Below are positions 1 through 12,447 of a DNA stretch of 64,000 bases, piece after piece. The translations under genes were made by a program, and so were the position numbers. The first letter of the stretch is position 1. Every line of letters starts with the position of its first letter. Under the pieces are notes generated by a model that did no database searches, was not told where the DNA came from, and was given only the letters and a program-made list of their open reading frames with translations. This DNA is from Stropharia rugosoannulata (Eukaryota; Basidiomycota; Agaricomycetes; Agaricales; Strophariaceae), in assembly GCA_028532985.1 (NCBI GenBank), contig JANCIK010000006.1:2914001-2978000 (forward strand). The letters run 5' to 3'.

Positions 1-1030
1 ATCTGCAGGCTACCCGTTGGATTGAAGTGTACTCCTTCCGGTAAGTTCTGCTGCACCGGAATGTTTCGAGCTCAATGTTTAATAGATACAGTGGAGAGGC
101 CTCTCATCCACATTTATCTAGAAAACTCTCTTGTAAGCGCTTTTATTCCTAGTTGAGCTTTTGTGATAGTTCTTACCTCATTTGCATGATAAGCGTCCAA
201 CGCTTCACTTTTACACTGACCAGGCATTCCTATTCTGACACGTTCAAATGTTGTGACGGTCGCCTGACTGAGACATGGATTTGCCTCTCATGAATCGAGA
301 GCTGAGTATGTAAATGATTGAATAGAAATTAGAGGGTAGTCCACGAATGTCGATTGGATGCTTCTGTATGCAAACATGAGGTAGTAAACGGGTTATACTG
401 AATGTTGCGTGCGCGGTGTCGATAATAGAACCTACAGGTATGAAATTTGATTAAATAGGTACGGTTCTTGAATACACCAGCTGCGTTACGAGCCAGCTGG
501 TGCAACAGTGACACATTCATTGCATTATTAGTACTCGCACCATGACGTGACTGAACTTCCAGGTTAGCATGCAACGTCGCTGGCATTTCTGGTCTAAGTA
601 GAGCGTATAGCAAGTGGATAGCGAAACTTGGCAGCGGGTTGGGCATGGCTAGCTGACCGGGCGAGTCTGAATAATGCTTTGAAGGGAAGCCCTGCATGAC
701 GAGGGCAACCGATGCAATGATGATGGCGGCTAATTATAGCTTTAGGCCCTGATAGTATGTGTCCATGACGGTGCATTCATATGCAAGTACTGTCCGATAC
801 CCAAACCACTTCAGTAACAACCCTGGAATGACCAGCGACGAGCGACGACTTGAAAGCACTGACCAGTCCCAACATAATATCAATGCCCACGATGGGCGCG
901 GGGGAGGGGGCGCGGGAAGGGGGGTATTCTTTATAACGGTTGGCCCACATAGACACAAGTTGAGAGAACACACAAGAACGTATATTCCAAAGGGCTGGGG
1001 TCATGGAAGGTGGGGCAATGATGATAATAT

Positions 1031-1164
1031 ATTGATTGGTTGATATACCAAGTCAATATAACATAGACGTGTGGCTCAAGATTGGAACAAACAATCACTT
1101 GTTTGAAAAGATGGCACTTCTGCGAGAAAGCGCACATATTGATTGGTTAATACCAAGTCAATAT
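1031..1164. repeat. Palindromic motif, copies 1 and 2
   Basis: Two copies of attgattggttnn(n)ataccaagtcaat at 1031-1058 and 1138-1164. Each is an imperfect palindrome (attgattggt against accaagtcaat). Reverse-orientation copies occur at 2191-2217, 10460-10485 and 16342-16367. Confidence 0.7.
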
Positions 1165-2190
1165 ACCAAATATGCATGTAGTGGCCCGGGAACAAAGAAT
1201 ATGGGGCCACCTATAGCTATCTGTTGAGAAGGGATGGTATATTTCTGCCAGTAAGCGCGCATACATTCGACCTCGATTTATTTGGACTTGACAGGCCGGT
1301 TGACTAAAAATCCAAGCTCAATGGCGGTGTGCGGCGGAGTAGCCATGAGGGGTGTGCGGGGACTATGCGCGGAAAGGGTATGTAGTTCGAGCTCATTTGG
1401 TTCTCATATCCAGAAAAGGCTCAACTAGACCACTCTGAGATGAGCACCTAGTGCGAAATAATGAAAAAAAAAAAACGTACTCGTTCTCTCCCCCGGCAGG
1501 AGCTATATATCATGCCACAGCAACCATTCTACTTCGTATATACCACAGACGGCTGAAGACGTGTATTGTAGAAGTAGTTGTCATAGGACGGAGGCTGGTG
1601 GTCGGACGAAATGGATCCAGAGATCGTGCTACGCTGTGTTATGGTCCGTTGTCAGATATAATCCAAATGATGAAATCAGGACAAGCTTACCAGAGGCAGT
1701 CAACATGGTATCTCGTTACCTGAGTTCCTCGTTTTAATCGGGCCCTTGAAGTTATAATTTCTGAAGATATATCTGAAAGTCATCAAGGTGTTCTAGTTGG
1801 AACTTGGTAAAAACAACTCACATTTGCACCACAATGGTTTTGCTCGCATTGATCGCAGTAGGTAATATAACGGGGTAAGGAACTTCGAAAGAATAATAAT
1901 AAATTGAAAGTAGGGAGGAATGAGACAGAGTTCATGATCATGCACAAAAAGGAGGACGAGGTGAGTTGACCATCATGTGACGACCTATATGTGCATGTAT
2001 ACGTAGAATGTACGTCGCACCATCCCGCATTCCACCGACGCACATGCCTTATAAAAACCTTGGAACACTAACGAGCCACGAACAGCTTTTGAAAAGCGAC
2101 GAATCGCCCGCGAATTTTTTTGTAGAAATCTGGTTGAGCAGTCCACGGCAAATCCACGACCGAGCAACGACCGAGCCACCATTGTCTTAT

Positions 2191-2217
2191 GTTGACTTGG
2201 TATAGAACCAATCAACT
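2191..2217. repeat. Palindromic motif, copy 3 (inverted)
   Basis: gttgacttgg..aaccaatcaact, the reverse complement orientation of the copies at 1031 and 1138. It forms a widely spaced inverted pair with 1138-1164. Confidence 0.7.
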
Positions 2218-3957
2218 AAAAGGCATTTGGTCAAATACGAAGTCCTAACTAGCTACTGAGGCATAATTGCAAGGAGACATGTGCTCCATGCCAGAAGATA
2301 GGATGGACGCACCCCAGCGGCGCATCGTTCTTGCGCTACACTCGCGCTTGGGTGGACCGCTAGCGCTGGTGGCTGGAGATTAGCCACAAGCTAAAATTGC
2401 AATTAAAGGTGCTTGAATATGTCTCCAGCACCTACTGCCGTCTATTTATCAGATGTTCATAACGAACTACAGCGCCCTTGAAGACAGAAGACAGAATCCT
2501 ACTATTAGTGTCTGCCGATTACAGTCAATTTCGCTCCCAGCTTCATTCTGAACAGTTTAGTGGCACATCGGGCGGATAATCAAGAATGTTCGATTGTACA
2601 CAAGTGTTGCGGTCGAGCGAAGGTCAGCTTTCTACAAGAAATGCCCGAAAATCAAAAAATAAAATAAAATAGCAACAACAACAGCTATAGCTATACCACG
2701 TAAGTGCTTGTCCTGAAATAAAGAGAAAGTGAAGCTTATATGCATTCAATACTTGTACTAGATCTTCTCTAGCAAATATCACTCCATGGTCACTGGGCCC
2801 TATGGTACTGTCGATTTAACGTATGCATCTATGCGTGCACAGTACTAGTGCTGAACACCCGCTGTCTAAATATATCACATCAATTGACGCCCACCTATAC
2901 ATTATTCCCGTTTCACCCTGTAATGCTTGAGCCATGTATTGGCCTTGATTTGGACGATTTTTTGAGTTATGGCTGCAGGATGACTTCCCTACGGATCCGG
3001 ATACCGCCCGGTTTTCTCAATATACGTCGAAATTTTACCCTAGAACCGGTCACGATCAGGGAATTCCTTTTTGCGCTTGTGAGACGAATTCGAGTGCACG
3101 CACGTGGTACTATACCATCCTCTGCTAAGAAAATTTTGATGTTATTACCTGGCCCGTGAAAGCGTCCGCAAACATACCCAGCAGCATTAATGACTCGAGT
3201 GAGATCTTTCGGATGCTTCCGCGTCAGTGTTTTTGAAGCATAATCATACATGTGGCTTATCACTTGGGATGTCGTACAGTTTTGTTAGACGCAGTTTTGA
3301 ATCTCAAGCAACCGGAGACCCACAGCCATCACCCGCCATCTAGAATGGGCCTAGCTGTATGCAGTATCCAGCGCTTTGTCTGGGGTGCAATTTGCAGTAC
3401 ATTCCGAGATTTTTGCATGACATATTATTGCGAAATGCGGCCTTGTATACGAATGGGCTGTTAAGATCCAAGCATAATACAGACAGGTTTCCTGCACAGC
3501 CTGTTCTCTGCACTGCGAAAGAATCTTAAGGGAATTAGTTGCGTGACAATGTTAGCTCGTTGCGGCCTTATTGCGAAACATTTCCCTGTTTCAGTGTGCT
3601 GGCACCGTTTTTACCTAGGGTCCGCAGACAAGTCGCATAAGGTCATGCAAGTGCGGTACCTGAAGAACGCTAGCGTTATTTCGTCTTTTGTCGACAGGAA
3701 AGCTGTCTTCAGCAGTTTCTAGGCCGAAGAAGTAAATTTACTGTACGGGCCGCTAGATGGGTGTCGATGCATTAGGTACTCTGGTGCACGGTCATTCTTA
3801 CGGGGATTTTCGCCTCTCATCATTCAAAAGTTATCAATTCTCAGACTCTCACGCCGTCCATGTAGTAAACAGTTATTACCGATCTCAGATTTATCCGCCA
3901 GGGCTGCAAGTATATAAACTAGTACATGTATCAGTCTCGTCCATCATCCTTGGACCT

Positions 3958-4982
3958 ATGATTATGGCGCCCAACTTCGGTATGTGGTACATGCATACAT
4001 ATTCACTCCTGTTCCGAGTCATGATCACCAACTCAGCCTCTGTAGCCATTATAATCCTAGCTGTTGCCCACTTTTCAAACGCTATTATAACCACCATGGG
4101 ATTCAACCATCATAATCAGTTTGTCATCGACGGTATGCTTGCAGCGGTTGTTTTTGTGGGAGGAAGCGGCTTGATGTCAACGTTGTTGAGCAACGTTGGT
4201 GCGTGAGCTTTTTTGGTTACTATCGGATACGCTTAACAACCTTCTCAGTCATATTTGGCGATACATCTCGAGTAACACCTTATGTGCTCGTTGTCTCGAT
4301 AGGCTCCTACCTTTTTATAACATGGTATGGTTAGTTATTCATTGAAACGCATATTTCTTACAGGGTATTCTAGGCTGTCTAGGACAAGCATTGCTCTTTA
4401 TGCTGGGCGACTTCATTACGAATTTCGGACTTCATTTGTTACGATGTCCATAACGTTCTTTTTGATCGGCATTCTTTCTTGCTCGGCCACAGCATACGCC
4501 TGCAGTACTAATTCGAGCAATCCTGCTCTCAAACTACCCTTCACGTTGACAGTACCGGCGTTTCTATGTCAGCTCCAAAAATTATCTTCGTCGTATATGT
4601 CATTAATCTTTCTCTGACACAGTGGATGTATTTGTTGATATCGGCATGAAGATGCTGATTTTGCATAACTTCACTATTGTTGATCGCAAACGCTTTCTTA
4701 ATATAGGCACTGTAAAGAAATGGATCATCTTATGCTCCTTCTTCTTAACATTGCCTCCCATGATATTCGGAGTGGTGTTCTGGACTTACTATATTCTCTC
4801 CGCCGCCGACGAGAATAATTATTTCTTTCAATTAAGCATGGTACACTCTGCAGTGAGTCCTGTGCTTGTCTTACCGTCTTTGTAATATTCATTGTCTCTC
4901 ACAGATCATATTCTCTGTTTTGGCTAGCAATGTCACTACCTTTTCTCTTTCTGTTCTTCGTGGATGCATTCGCAAGGATTAG
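3958..4982 (+). CDS. Seven-helix membrane protein, copy A (unknown family)
   Basis: Six exons join in phase: 3958-3979, 4037-4198, 4249-4324, 4374-4567, 4623-4852 and 4905-4982. They give 253 residues ending at TAG. Hydrophobic segments suggest seven membrane helices with almost no N-terminal extension. Helix 3 ends in W-L-S-R-T-S-I-A, a position where receptor-like proteins carry a basic cytoplasmic motif. Another conserved stretch is FTIVDRKRFLNIGTVKKW between helices 5 and 6. All introns sit at the same places as in the copies at 7532 and 12448, which is the main support for the model. The start is uncertain: ATG 3958 and ATG 3964 are both possible, the open frame extends upstream to 3757, and an upstream exon joined at an AG near 3934 cannot be excluded. 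I do not recognise the family; fungal DUF6533/DUF6534-type proteins are a possible relation only by general architecture. Confidence 0.65.
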
Positions 4983-6213
4983 CTCTACAAGGACGTTAAA
5001 ATCTCCCGCAGTTAACCATCATCTTTGTCTTTAACTTTACGAGTCAGCTTTCAAAAGCATACCGCGTATATATTGTCCGCCATCAAGTACATACATCAAG
5101 TGGACCCTATCTATCTATCGTTCGTTAATTTGGAGCAGCCAGCAGGTAGTGACCGATGGCCATAAACTGATTTTGCGTGAGCGGACCTCCATATATATCC
5201 GCGGTCACCAAAGCTACTAGCTATCATCTGAGTAGATCTACTGCATGCACAATTAATCATATGGTCTCCGCCGCCGATTGATAACACATTTTCCGATGTC
5301 TGACATCTGTCATGCATGGGCGCCAGCAACTAGTGCGTGTACTTGTACATACGTACATATAGCGGGTAAGTATAAGTGATTTGATCATCGTCACTTGCTT
5401 GCCTATGATTGACTTTAGACTTTAGCTGCCAATTCATGATCAATATATATGCTTAATCAAACACTGTTTGCTTTTATAACAATTGTTATGACTGCGGGTG
5501 GTCGTCTGAATTCAGAAAGAGCTGCGTAGCTTTGCGAAGTTGTAAACGTCAAGTAGCATTCTAGGAACACGAAGCCTGCACTATCCTTCAATTGTATTGA
5601 TGGTGATTGATACAGAACCCTTCTGCCACGATGGAGCCGGATCCGGAATCAGCACTAGTATATTGTTGGCCATATTGGGGTACTTGCCAACATATCCGTG
5701 TTTGAAGCTCGCCAAAAAAGTTATTTTAATTTTAATTATTTTCGCAAGACCTATCTTCTGTACTTCCACTTTTCGTGTCAGCGACAAGCCTTAACTCGAG
5801 TATGTACAGCGGAGGGAACAATAACGACTGGTCGCGCTCCCGCAGGCAACTACCAGAGTCCGAGAATATGCAGAGTGAGTACAGCAACACCATTTCCTGC
5901 CAGCATTCTGACTTCGAGCGCGACTGACGTCTACGGGTGATTAGTATGTGTACGTCCCTTCAATTACATTCATCTTTACAGTTCCTTGACATGTACCTCG
6001 TAGGACGTTTGTTACCTAGTTCACGACCTCAAAGGTGTAACGGCCTGCTGTATCCGTTTCAAAGGACAAAACAGTACAAGCGTTATTGGTCCACAGATCC
6101 AGAAGCCTAGGCTTAGGCCTGAGTTAGAGTAAGCACTGACTACTAATTCACGTTTACCAGTTTACTTATCATACACGAATCGTAGATGTTTTGACACTTT
6201 ATATCAGGAAGTG
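4983..6213. other. No clear gene; possible upstream exons of next gene
   Basis: I see no complete gene. Around 5802-5873 a short coding-looking stretch begins MYSGGNNNDWSRSRRQLPES and is followed by a good donor (gtgagt at 5874). Around 5982-6108 another stretch reads FLDMYLVGRLLPSSRPQR and onwards. I could not join these to each other or to the exons at 6214 in a consistent phase, so they are either parts of a decayed gene or chance frames. Confidence 0.3.
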
Positions 6214-6760
6214 ATGGTCTTGGCTCAACAATGCGCACAGCCTAATGAACTGAAGAATAAGATTGACGACTTATTGCACTTGGCATCCAGGTTTGGCTTC
6301 AGTGGAACTTGCATTAGAGAGCTCGGTTCCCAGGTTGGTCGGGACGCCACTGTCTGGGGTGATGCTCCTGATACGCACAAGGTCGAAACCCTGGATTTTT
6401 CCAACACCTGTTCTTCATGGTCTAGCAGTCCAACTCATAACGGTAACAGTAAGATTGCCTGCTCACGAAACTATATAGATACTTACATTTATTTTAGCTC
6501 GCAGTGATTATTCTCATTATGCAAATCTGCCAAAGGAACAACGCTTTCATTCAAGATACGACAACTTCAATCTACGCCTCGAAATTCCGGACGACATTGC
6601 AGGGGTTTATGAAGATTCTGGCACCTCGGCCACTGAAGCTGATGATGACGACTCAACGTTGGAGGGATCTCGTTCCTCGGATGTTTATGATAATTGTGTG
6701 GATGGATTTATCTGGCTTCCGGAACATGGATGGATGCCATTCCGGTCGGAAGCATGTTAA
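6214..6760 (+). CDS. Hypothetical protein, two exons (possibly partial at 5' end)
   Basis: Two exons, 6214-6442 and 6498-6760, join in phase across a 55-base intron (gtaaca..ttttag). They give about 163 residues ending at TAA. The product is hydrophilic, with no membrane segment. Its C-terminal half has an acidic patch (A-D-D-D-D-S) and ends in a Trp-rich tail with the string WLPEHGWMPF. The joined frame stays open and reads with a coding-like composition, which is why I list it. An acceptor-like site (tatatcag) lies immediately upstream at 6207, so the true start may be in an upstream exon. I do not recognise the protein and no domain is visible. Confidence 0.4.
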
Positions 6761-7531
6761 AAGATGATAAGTGCATGCGGTATTCACAGATTTGTACAAA
6801 AATTTCAGACAACAAATGTTGCGACAGGCATTTGAAGGTTCGCGAGATTACTTGAAGGATGGGCACGGCTTAATGTACTGACTAGAAATGCAAACTATAT
6901 CTCACGGACCCGTTGTCCACAGCCATGCATAAGAATAAGAGTATACTTCAAGGAGAGGAATGATGAAATTGAATTGGTCATGAAGAGAATAACGCGAGGT
7001 ATACGCAGAAATATAACCGCGAATTGTTTTCATCAATTCAAGCGGAAACAGGTAATCATGATGATCACCAACATTGCCAGCCTACACGATGGATCACAAG
7101 TCTACCTATCTATTGCTACAACACCTACAATCGCTCTCGACCGGAAACATTGCGATAAACGGTAAGAATATCCGCGAAACATAGAACAACATAGGCACTA
7201 TAAACCGTTTAGACGTGCTGGTAATATGCAATACAAGGCTATTCATCAGGAATAAATGTAATGAATGGGCAAATAATGTCGTATCTCACACTGCACTACG
7301 TTGCGCTTCCTTTTATACTGCTTTTGATGGAGCAGGCTCAGGAGAACGGACGGTTTGTGTGTGATCATATGGTCTTGTTCCACGGGCTAGTCGCGACAGC
7401 AAACTACGGTAGCTTGGGAAAATAAAGCGGCCGTCAAATAAATTTTCTGACGTACTGTGTTTAACGAGGAGCATGTATATGTTTATTCCTGATTGGCAGA
7501 TTCGGTTTTTACTAATATTCTGTTCGGGCCC
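6761..7531. other. No gene seen
   Basis: AT-rich spacer between the hypothetical gene and membrane-protein gene D. There are only short open frames with no recognisable content. The frame of gene D is closed upstream by a TGA at 7490-7492, so any earlier exon of D would have to be spliced in, for example at the AG at 7499-7500. Confidence 0.5.
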
Positions 7532-8543
7532 ATGTTCGCAATGCTTGCCTTTCCCCCCCTTTTCACCCAGGTCGAAAATTTCCATCTAGTATCCACTATG
7601 TCTGGGCTGTGGCTCATAGCTATGCTCCTAGTCGCAAGCCTTCTTCACCTGTTTGCTTCTTTCATAATGGTGTGGATGCTAGCTAGGGCTACTTTCAATG
7701 GTAAGGTCTTGCGGCTCGTCATTGTCTGAACCACTGACCATTGCCCCTGATCAGCGGTGCAGAGACTTCCTGAGTCTCAGTCTACAATTTACGAATGGTA
7801 CTCAATCGTCCAATGGTTGGTTACATACTATACTGCATCGAGCGGGTTTAAATGTTAATGTCGACAACAGGTTTGCCCGGGCTGGCCTTGCTGTATCCAA
7901 TGCTCGATTAACGAGAGGGAAACTCAACTTCGTTACCGTGATTACTATCCTAGTCGGCGTCTGCCCGTTACTAGTAATGTTGGTTTCGACATTTGTATGC
8001 ATCACCATCAATCCTGGCATCTGGATCTGCCGTCTACCTATTTTACTGACATCCTCTTCATTGGCCGGTAAGTTCTCCTGGCGTACAGGATGTTGCATGT
8101 GCTGAATGCTTTTATAACAGATGTAACAGTCGATACAATATTGGTTGTCATAAATTACTGCCTTTGGGCTATGGTCAAGGACTTCGAGAATATCGGCACA
8201 CTCAAGAAAACGAAGGTCCTGATCATGTTTTTCTGCAGTATCTCATTGTTTCCCCTCAACCCTGTCTTCTGGGGCAGATACATATTCACCGCTGAGAGGT
8301 CATTCCTACTCCAATATCTAGGACACATTGTCGTAAGGGTTCTTTATACCGGCTTTATATTTGTGTTATTTCTCACCTTTTTGACATAATCAGGTTGTTG
8401 TAGCAGCCTTGGCGGCCAATGCTCATTTTTTCGCGGGTCTCGCTGACCTGGGGCTCGGCTGTTTAGATCGTCCTGCAGTAACGTCACCCATATGTATCTT
8501 TATCGAGACCGAGACCTCAATAGTTGTGACTGAAGATGCATGA
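7532..8543 (+). CDS. Seven-helix membrane protein, diverged copy D
   Basis: Five exons join in phase: 7532-7700, 7755-7815, 7871-8067, 8121-8332 and 8394-8543. They give about 262 residues ending at TGA. It belongs to the same family as the copies at 3958 and 12448. Helix 3 ends W-F-A-R-A-G-L-A, aligned with W-L-S-R-A-S-I-A in copy B, and MVKDFENIGTLKK aligns with IVDRKRFLNIGTVKK in copy A. Intron positions and phases match those of A and B except that the 5' part is arranged differently. Sequence divergence is much higher than between A and B, so D is an older paralogue. The C-terminal tail (ending V-V-T-E-D-A) is hydrophilic and longer than in A or B. ATG 7532 is the first in-frame ATG; an upstream exon is possible. 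Function unknown. Confidence 0.6.
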
Positions 8544-9393
8544 CCAATAGTTTCCCTTTCGTATCACGTCCACGCGCTCATGGCCAGCAGGATTACGCAC
8601 AATATTTTTTAGAGTACTAGTACTAGTGGTGTATGTAACCGTAATGGTAATTAAAAGGTCAGACAAATCGTTCTGGATATTTGGTGAGAAAAATGTATGT
8701 GACCGCAAAAGACGCGCAGAAACTAGTAAAGCAGCTTGACAAAGTCCCGCGTTGCTCCACCTGCTAGTCTTGCATATACATACACCCATGACGTGCTTGA
8801 ATGGGCATATATCAGTAGCCTTAGTCGGAATGGCGAAATTGGCAGTGGCTCTGGGTTTGAATGTACATGACCTGACCATGAGCGGGCCGAACCTAGGTAG
8901 TACTTTATTGGTTTAAAGGGAGGCCCTGACTATGTTTTTGACCAATCATGATTGACCTATGCGATGTATGATGGCGGCTAATTATAATTTTACTATGTGT
9001 CCATGACGGCACACTGATTTGTGTGTACCATATTCAAATCTCTTCAAATAGTGTTGCCGGCGACAATTTAAAGGCAGTGATCATGCCCAGCTTTATCAAG
9101 GTAAAAAAATCATCATTCAACTCTTCACAAACACAAGTCGGAGGGCGAGAACGTGTACACAAGTTAACAGGAATGCCGATTTCAAGAAGCTAAAATCATA
9201 CAAGATATGACAATTGCTAGTAGTTGTAGAAGGCAGCATTGTACAGCGCATAGTTGGTTGATACCAAATCATAGACGCACATATGTAGTGACCCTATGCT
9301 GAAACAAACAACTTGAGGCCGGTGGTCACTTCCTGAGAGACTTGGGAATGAGATGGCACTTCGAGGCGATCGGAAGCACACATTGCACATCGT

Positions 9394-9425
9394 ATTGATT
9401 GGTTAATACCAAGTCAAAGTCAATA
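9394..9425. repeat. Palindromic motif, copy in block B
   Basis: Same motif and orientation as 1138-1164, with a small internal duplication (aagtcaaagtcaat). A degenerate copy lies at 9251-9270. Confidence 0.65.
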
Positions 9426-10459
9426 TGCACGCAGTGGTCCAGAGAGTGCAGGACCACCTATCTACAAATGCGCAGGAGGATAGTGTTTCTGCCAGTACGC
9501 GCGCATTATATTCGACCCCGGTCAAGAGATAAGAATTGATTCCGAGGCAGGTGGCCACATGAGGGTGAGCAGAGGGTTGTAAGGCTCGGGCTACTTTGAT
9601 TTCTTGGGCCTCGAAGGAAAGGCTTAACTAAACAAGGCTTAGGTCAACAGTATTTGCATTGTTTTATTATGGAAAAACGTACATGCTATTTCGTATTGTG
9701 CCACACCAGTAACTAGTAATTGTACATGGACCTTTGTGTTTGGTGTATACCCCAAACCCAGTCTTGTCTAGTCCGGGGATGAGTGTAGATATAGATGGCT
9801 GTGGTGACTGGATATATAGGATGCGATGGGGTCTACTTTTCGCCTTCAAAGCGAACGTACTATGTTGTGCCAACGTTGTGCTATGTTCCGTTGTTGATCA
9901 AAAACGCAAAGAACTGAAAGGACGACATGCTTGCCAGTGACAATGACTAGGTGACTTTGTTAGCAGAGCTCCTTGCTATTGCCATGGGTAGTACCTCAAA
10001 ATTTGTACTGTTTAAAATTGCGGCTGTAGTTGCGAGGGGGAGAGGGGACACATCGAACTCTCACTGCCACATCTTCACTTGCTCCCATATATCGCCGCGC
10101 GCGAATAATATAGGTACAAAATGGTTCGACTTGCACTGTGCGTATGCAAAGGAAGGATAATAATTAAAGACATGGAGGAGTCGAGAAGTTGAGAAACAGG
10201 AAAAGGAGGTGAGTTGACCATCATGTGACAACGCGTAAGTATATAATGGCCATCGTACAACCATTCGTATCATGATCATCCCCGACCCCACCACGGTATC
10301 TACCGTGCGGGTGTCATGCATGTAATTACCTTAGAACACCAACGAGGTACTCAAAATATTACTTTTTATATCGCGCAAAGAACCAACAAAGAACCGCTGG
10401 CGGTTGCTTCTTGAAATCTGGTTGCATAGTCCACCTCCGAGTCCGCCTTCGTCGTATAT

Positions 10460-10485
10460 GTTGACTTGGTCAAGAACCAATCAAC
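10460..10485. repeat. Palindromic motif, inverted copy in block B
   Basis: ttgacttggt..aaccaatcaac, inverted relative to 9394-9425 and matching 2191-2217 together with its downstream flank. Confidence 0.65.
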
Positions 10486-12447
10486 TATAAGGCGTTCGGT
10501 CGAATACGCAGTCCTAGACGAACACAATGGCAAGAGTACCGAGAAGATTGGATGAACCTACCACAGCGCGGGTCATTGACGGGCGCGGTCTGCGTATCAC
10601 ACACCTATATATGGGTGGAACGCCGGTGGCTGGGGAATAGCTCCAGGCAAGAAATCCATGTATATGTCTCCAGCATCTACTAGCGTTTAGTAACAACCTT
10701 TCATACCGGATTACGCCGTTTTTAAATGCTGGAGAGACGGAAATTATGGTCCATGTGTTGTCTGGCGAATGGATTGGCAACGTCTTTCAATCTCGCTCTC
10801 CGTAGTGGACACATGATTGGCGTGATAGTATGTCAACGGTCACTTACCTGCACCTGTGCGTACACATTGCGAGCGTAGACATGCATTCTACAAGGAACGC
10901 CCGGAAAAACATGCCTATCATATAACTCGTAAATTTTTGTTTTGAAAAACGAAGCAAAGGAACGAACACGTTCATCATTAAATGTCTTCTATCAGATATG
11001 ATCCCATTGGGCGCTGTGGCACTGTTGAATTAACACTCATATGTCCCTTGAGCGCAGGTCTACATTTATAAAATACGCCCGAAAAGCCGATTTTTATACC
11101 ATGTAAGAGCTTGCCTTGAGTAGAGATAAAGTGGAACTTACACATTCATTACCTGTACTAAATCTCCTCCAGCAGGTATTATCCCATCGAGCAATACGAC
11201 ACTGTTGATTTAACACCTGTGTGTCGAGTACTAGTGCTCAACATTGGCTCAACACATACGTTGTCTTATAAATATATCACATCAATTGACGCTCACCTAT
11301 TCATGACCATTACTCCGCCGCTTATTTCACCTCCGCCATTTATTCTACTTCGGCACTGGTTCTGCTTGGATTATACCTTGGGTTTGATCGTTGTAGCTGG
11401 GAAACGATGGCTCCGCGCTGGCTGCCCGGTCTTCGTGAGCCATACTATACTATGGCCGGTGTTCTTTCATTGATCCGTGAACTTTGAGGGGAATTCAAGT
11501 ATACGTAGTGCCTTACTGCTTGAGGCGGTGTTGTATCGACCACTATCAAGAAGCTAAATTCATCACCCTGGCCAGCACCGAACGAATGTGTTTCAAAAAC
11601 ATTATTTGAACGACATGCTCAGCAGCACTGAATTCGAAGACGAGCCATATAAACTGTCGACCATATGCCGCTTCTCCACGCTGCTCCTTCCGTCGACGCT
11701 GAATCACACGTCTGGCCAATTTCTTGACATGTCAGTGCTGCGTAATTTCTTATAAGCAGCTAGCGCAACTAGAGACTCAGCTATCGCCCAAAATTGGCAC
11801 GGACTACCCATAGTCTAGTGTTTGGCTCTTTCCGAGAACCTTTTGCAGTATATCTATACAGTTCACTTTTGTAAATGCGGCTCGGAAGGCTTCCTGCGTC
11901 TTGCCCCGTAGATTCAAGCAGAAATTCAACTACTTTCTAGCAGAAGCTCTTGGCTCTGCGCACAAATATAAAAGGAGAATGAGTTTTACGTGACAATGTC
12001 AACTCATAGCAAGGAGGACTCTTACCGAGAAGACCCTCAGAGTAGCTTGCATTGCGGCTGTTTTCTTGCCGTCTTAATGCGGGATATGTCACTGTTTCAG
12101 TGCGCTGGCGCCGTTATCATTTAGGGTCCGTGGATAAAATTTCACGAAATGGTGGTACCTGAATAGACTCTAGTTCATTAATTTTGTCCACGAGAAAACC
12201 GTCCTCATTAGCTGTTGAGGAAGCGAGCTTACGAGAAAGCTATAGAGATGAAAGTGCACTGCGGTACTCGGTTACACGGGGTTTTGTTTGGGGATTTTGC
12301 CACTCATCACGAAGTTAGCAGTTGTCAAGCTCTCACGCCGTCGATATAGCAAAATAGTCATTGATCTCGGATCTCGGATTTCTGCGCCAGGGCCGGAGGT
12401 ATATGAGGTGGAGATCCACTATCCTTGGAATTGCTTCATTCCTGATT

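Larger units (their letters stand above)
540..3957 (+). repeat. Duplicated block A, non-coding 5' part
   Basis: No convincing gene. The stretch is a diverged copy of about 8785-12447. Matching landmarks in the same order are 717-775 with 8966-9012, the palindrome at 1138-1164 with 9394-9425, 1958-1985 with 10206-10232, 2190-2250 with 10457-10516, 2706-2850 with 11101-11236, and 3540-3640 with 11988-12150. The third copy matches from about 14.1 kb on. Similarity is obvious by eye but interrupted by many small indels, so the duplication is not recent. The block leads directly into the membrane-protein gene at 3958. A TATA-like tatataaa stretch lies at 3911-3918. Bases 1-540 hold nothing I can identify. 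Confidence 0.7.
8785..12447 (+). repeat. Duplicated block B, non-coding 5' part
   Basis: Diverged copy of 540-3957 in the same orientation and with landmarks in the same order (see that entry). It leads into membrane-protein gene B. It includes three copies of the palindromic motif (9251-9270 degenerate, 9394-9425, 10460-10485). From about 11.97 kb it also aligns closely with 14.7-15.2 kb. No gene is visible; the open frames are short and not conserved between blocks. Bases 8544-8784 between gene D and this block show nothing I can name. Confidence 0.7.

Noticed and set aside
3757..3957. Upstream in-frame extension of membrane-protein copy A
   Set aside because: The aligned sequence in copies B and C is out of frame, so this part behaves like non-coding sequence.
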